Source: Sphingomonas sp. Leaf67 (GTDB lineage: Bacteria; Pseudomonadota; Alphaproteobacteria; Sphingomonadales; Sphingomonadaceae). From it: a stretch of 64,000 nt of DNA. Position numbers and translations under genes: made by a program. The stretch is from positions 103,423-167,422 of the forward strand of contig NZ_LMLP01000020.1 of NCBI RefSeq assembly GCF_001421965.1. Direction: 5' to 3'. The notes below the pieces were generated by a model. The model did not search any database and was not told where the DNA came from. It saw only the letters and a program-made list of their open reading frames with translations. Of this stretch, positions 61,684-64,000 are shown in pieces. Numbering within the stretch: position 1 is the stretch's first letter; each line of letters opens with the position of its first letter.

Positions 61684-63395
61684 TCCGCGCCGCGCGCCTG
61701 ATCGCGCTGGTCGCCGCGACGGCGGCACCGGCGCGGGCGCAGGACACGGCGCTGCGGGTCAACGACATCGTCGCGGTCGGCACGCACAACAGCTACAAGC
61801 AGGCGATCCCGCCCGCCGTGATGGCGCGCCTGATCGCGGCCGATCCGCGGGCGGTGGCGCTGGACTATGCGCACCGGCCCCTCACCGCGCAGCTCGACGC
61901 GGGGATGCGCCAGATCGAGCTGGATGTGTACCGCGACGATGCGGGCGGCCGCTATGCCCGGGCCGGCGATGGTCCCGCCATGGCCGCGCCCGGGCTGAAG
62001 GTGATGCACATGCCCGGCATCGACCGGGGCTCGTCCTGCCTCACGCTGGCCGCTTGCCTGCGTGAGGTACGGACATGGTCCGACGCGCATCCGGATCACG
62101 CGCCGATCCTGATCCTCGTCAACGCCAAGGACGAGGCGAGCCCGATGGCGCCCGTCCCCGAACGGTTCGACGCGGCCGGCTTCGACATGCTCGACACCGA
62201 ACTGCGCAGCGGCCTGCCCGGCCGGCGCCTCATCACCCCCGACGAGGTACAGGGGACCAGCCCGACGTTGCGCGACGCGGTGCTGGCAGGGGGCTGGCCG
62301 ACGCTGGCGCAGGCGCGCGGGCGCGTCCTCGTCGCGCTCGACGAGGGGCCGGCGAAGGTCGCGCTCTATCGCGGCGCGCGACGCGCGCTCGAAGGACGCG
62401 CGATGTTCGTCAACACCGACGAAGCCTCGCCGGCGGCGGCCTATCTCACGCTCAACGACCCCGTCGCCGACGGGCCGCGGATCGCGGCGGCGGTACGCGC
62501 CGGCTTTCTCGTCCGCACCCGCGCCGACGACGGCACGCGCGAGGCGCGCGATGGCGACACCCGCCGCCGCGACGCGGCGCTGGCGAGCGGGGCGCAGTAT
62601 GTCTCGACGGACTATCCCTGGCCGGATCGCCGTTTGGGCGGCTATCGCGTCATGCTGCCGGGCGGGGCGGCGGCCGGCTGCAATCCGGTGCGTGCCGCCA
62701 CGCGCTGTACCGACGGGCCGGTGGAGCGTCTGGGCGGCTATCTCGTCGCGCGGGACCGCCCCGATCTGACGCGGATCCTGCCGGGGCCGCCCGCGCCGGG
62801 CTCTCCCCCGGCACTGGCGGATGCACGCCGCTTCGTCGAGGCGCGGGCGCTGGCCGGTTCGCCGCGCTGGCGACAGGCGCAGGCCGACGTGTCCGACGAC
62901 CTGCCGGCCCGTTTCCGCGATGCGATCGGGTTCGCGATCGACATCGGCCGCACGCCCGTCCTCGCGCGATTGCTCGCCCGGTTCGGCGCCGATCGTTCCG
63001 CCGCCATCGGCGCGGCCAAGCGCCATTGGCATAGCGCGCGACCGTTCGTGAGCAACGACCTGCCGATCTGCGAGCCCCGCACGGCAGCGCTCGCCGCCAA
63101 CGGCGACTATCCCTCGGGCCATGCCGCCAACGGCATGGCGTTCGCGCTGATCCTGGCGGAACTGTTGCCCGATCGTGCCACCGCGTTGCTCGCGCGGGGT
63201 CGCGATTATGCCGACAGCCGCCTCCTCTGCGGTTCGCATTCGGCCAGCGCGGTGGAGGGCGGGCTGCTCGCCGCGGCCGCGCTGGTGGCCGCGGCGCACG
63301 GCTCCGCAGACCTTCGCGGCGACCTCGTGGGCGCCCGCGCTGAACTCGACGCGCTCCGGCCCGCTTCAGCGCACCCGGCAGGAGACGATCAATGA
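61680..63395 (+). CDS. Secreted fusion: calcium-dependent phospholipase C-like domain plus class A acid phosphatase-like domain
   Basis: A 571-residue protein with a signal peptide (LIALVAATAAPARAQ). Residues about 25-330 resemble the calcium-dependent phosphoinositide phospholipase C family, with VGTHNSYKQ, IELDVYRDD and MHMPGID carrying the candidate catalytic residues. Residues about 400-560 are a class A/PAP2-type phosphatase with KX6RP at 447-455, PSGH at 478-481 and SRX5HX3 at 513-523. The aspartate that should end that last motif is Ala524, so activity of this half is uncertain. The combination would release and dephosphorylate a phosphoalcohol. GTG 61680 overlaps the receptor stop by four bases; GTG 61671 is an alternative. 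Confidence 0.85.
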   Translation: MIRAARLIALVAATAAPARAQDTALRVNDIVAVGTHNSYKQAIPPAVMARLIAADPRAVALDYAHRPLTAQLDAGMRQIELDVYRDDAGGRYARAGDGPAMAAPGLKVMHMPGIDRGSSCLTLAACLREVRTWSDAHPDHAPILILVNAKDEASPMAPVPERFDAAGFDMLDTELRSGLPGRRLITPDEVQGTSPTLRDAVLAGGWPTLAQARGRVLVALDEGPAKVALYRGARRALEGRAMFVNTDEASPAAAYLTLNDPVADGPRIAAAVRAGFLVRTRADDGTREARDGDTRRRDAALASGAQYVSTDYPWPDRRLGGYRVMLPGGAAAGCNPVRAATRCTDGPVERLGGYLVARDRPDLTRILPGPPAPGSPPALADARRFVEARALAGSPRWRQAQADVSDDLPARFRDAIGFAIDIGRTPVLARLLARFGADRSAAIGAAKRHWHSARPFVSNDLPICEPRTAALAANGDYPSGHAANGMAFALILAELLPDRATALLARGRDYADSRLLCGSHSASAVEGGLLAAAALVAAAHGSADLRGDLVGARAELDALRPASAHPAGDDQ

Positions 63396-63707
63396 CCCTG
63401 CCGCGCTAGCCTGCTGCCGCACTGGGCTATCCTCGCGCTGGTCGGCCTGTCGGTTGGCAGTCGATACTGCTGTCATTCCCCCCGACAAGGTCCGCGACTT
63501 TCCCGACCGCATGTCGGACGATTTCAGAACGTTCCATCGTCACCTGAAGGTATCTTCCGGCTGCATGCCGTCCTTTTCCAGAACGCCCGCGCCGTACGAT
63601 GATCGTTCCCGATCGGGAAGGTAGCGTCCAACCGGTTCTTGCGTCCAGCCAATTAGCGCTTGCTTCGATGTCTATACCTGATCTGGCCCCCGTTTTACCG
63701 GACGGAA
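63396..63707. other. Intergenic region up to the insertion sequence
   Basis: No gene is supported here. The sequence after the phosphatase fusion shows no clear terminator. The last 35 bases (from about 63675, TGATCTGGCCCCCG) lie just outside the transposase stop codon and probably contain the terminal inverted repeat of the insertion sequence. The partner end is outside the window, so the repeat cannot be confirmed. Confidence 0.5.
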
Positions 63708-64000
63708 TTAGGCGGTTGCAGAAACCAGTGCGCGATGCTCGCGCGGCGAACGCATTTTGAGCCCTGAGTGGGGGTGGTTGTCGTTGTAGTCCTCGATCCA
63801 TCCGGCCAGCGATGTCAACGCGGTGAGTGCATCGGGGAGCGGGGAGACACGGACGTAATCTCGTTTGAGGGTATGCACGAAGGCCTCGGAGATGCCGTTG
63901 GACTGCGGGCTGCGGACAGGGGTGAAGCAGGGTTTGAGGCCCAGCTGCCGGGCAAAGGTCCGTGTTTCGCGGGCGGTATAGGCCGAGCCGTTATCGGACA
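63708..64000 (-). mobile_element. IS3-family transposase, C-terminal part (cut by window edge)
   Basis: The minus strand encodes the last 97 residues of an integrase-core transposase: the second catalytic aspartate in SDNGSAYTA, then [17 protein letters not shown] and the catalytic glutamate in [13 protein letters not shown]. The C-terminal [19 protein letters not shown] block is typical of IS3-family OrfB. The 5' part of the gene lies beyond 64000. Confidence 0.9.

Noticed and set aside
59020..61728. 902-aa minus-strand open frame antisense to the STN receptor
   Set aside because: Composition is that of a reverse-complement shadow (many R, H, V, D); the plus strand has a clear receptor.
61632..63299. 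555-aa minus-strand open frame inside the phospholipase-phosphatase gene
   Set aside because: Shadow frame; the plus strand carries intact catalytic motifs and a signal peptide.

Overview
The window looks like chromosomal DNA of a GC-rich alphaproteobacterium, most likely a sphingomonad (Sphingomonas/Sphingobium relatives). This rests on several features: very high GC, three large TonB-dependent receptors, an HslV with the alphaproteobacterial N-terminal propeptide, a BtuB/cobalamin salvage operon behind a B12 riboswitch, a GTA-type holin/endolysin pair, and GC-rich palindromic intergenic repeats of a kind common in that group. The assignment is inference from gene content; no 16S rRNA gene is present.

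The left third (about 1-18.6 kb) is accessory DNA. A gene-poor leader is followed by a small phage/plasmid-like control unit. This comprises a P22-type antirepressor-like gene and a small partner on the minus strand, divergent from a 57-aa ribbon-helix-helix repressor, with a 22-bp perfect palindrome over the divergent promoter. Next comes a mobilisation unit with two small coupled genes and a 958-aa MobF (TrwC-type) relaxase-helicase. The cargo behind it is a complete four-gene SspABCD-type DNA phosphorothioation operon whose genes overlap at every junction. Head-on to it, and ending on the adjacent base, is a minus-strand set: a double-GHKL histidine-kinase-like protein, a 699-aa protein with an interrupted response-regulator receiver domain, and a 108-aa unknown, with a 116-aa unknown upstream. 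No SspE- or SspFGH-like effector is visible. The two-component-like pair in the effector position is therefore the most novel feature of the window.

From about 19 to 30.5 kb lie a DUF900-type hydrolase lipoprotein, a VOC protein, an arsRCBH arsenic resistance operon, and a TonB receptor plus beta-propeller phytase operon with Pho-box-like repeats upstream. These are followed by msrB with a dienelactone-hydrolase gene and a secreted GH16 glucanase. From 30.5 to 42 kb a B12 riboswitch precedes an eleven-gene overlapping operon for corrinoid uptake and the late steps of cobalamin synthesis (btuB, cobD, cobO, btuF, btuC, btuD, cbiB, cobQ, cobT, cobS, cobC), with cobU divergent. No corrin-ring genes are present, so this is a salvage pathway. 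From 42 to 49 kb there is a carbohydrate cluster: an NmrA-like protein, three to four glycosyltransferases and a bifunctional sucrose-phosphate synthase/phosphatase.

The last 15 kb hold a GTA-like endolysin/holin pair, hslVU, a glyoxalase I/II operon, a TPR/hydrolase pair, a GH5 glycosidase and tRNA-Thr(GGT). They end with a FecI/FecR-type sigma system driving a TonB receptor and an unusual phospholipase C-acid phosphatase fusion. An IS3-family transposase is cut by the right edge. Long antisense ORFs over the GC-rich genes were treated as shadows.
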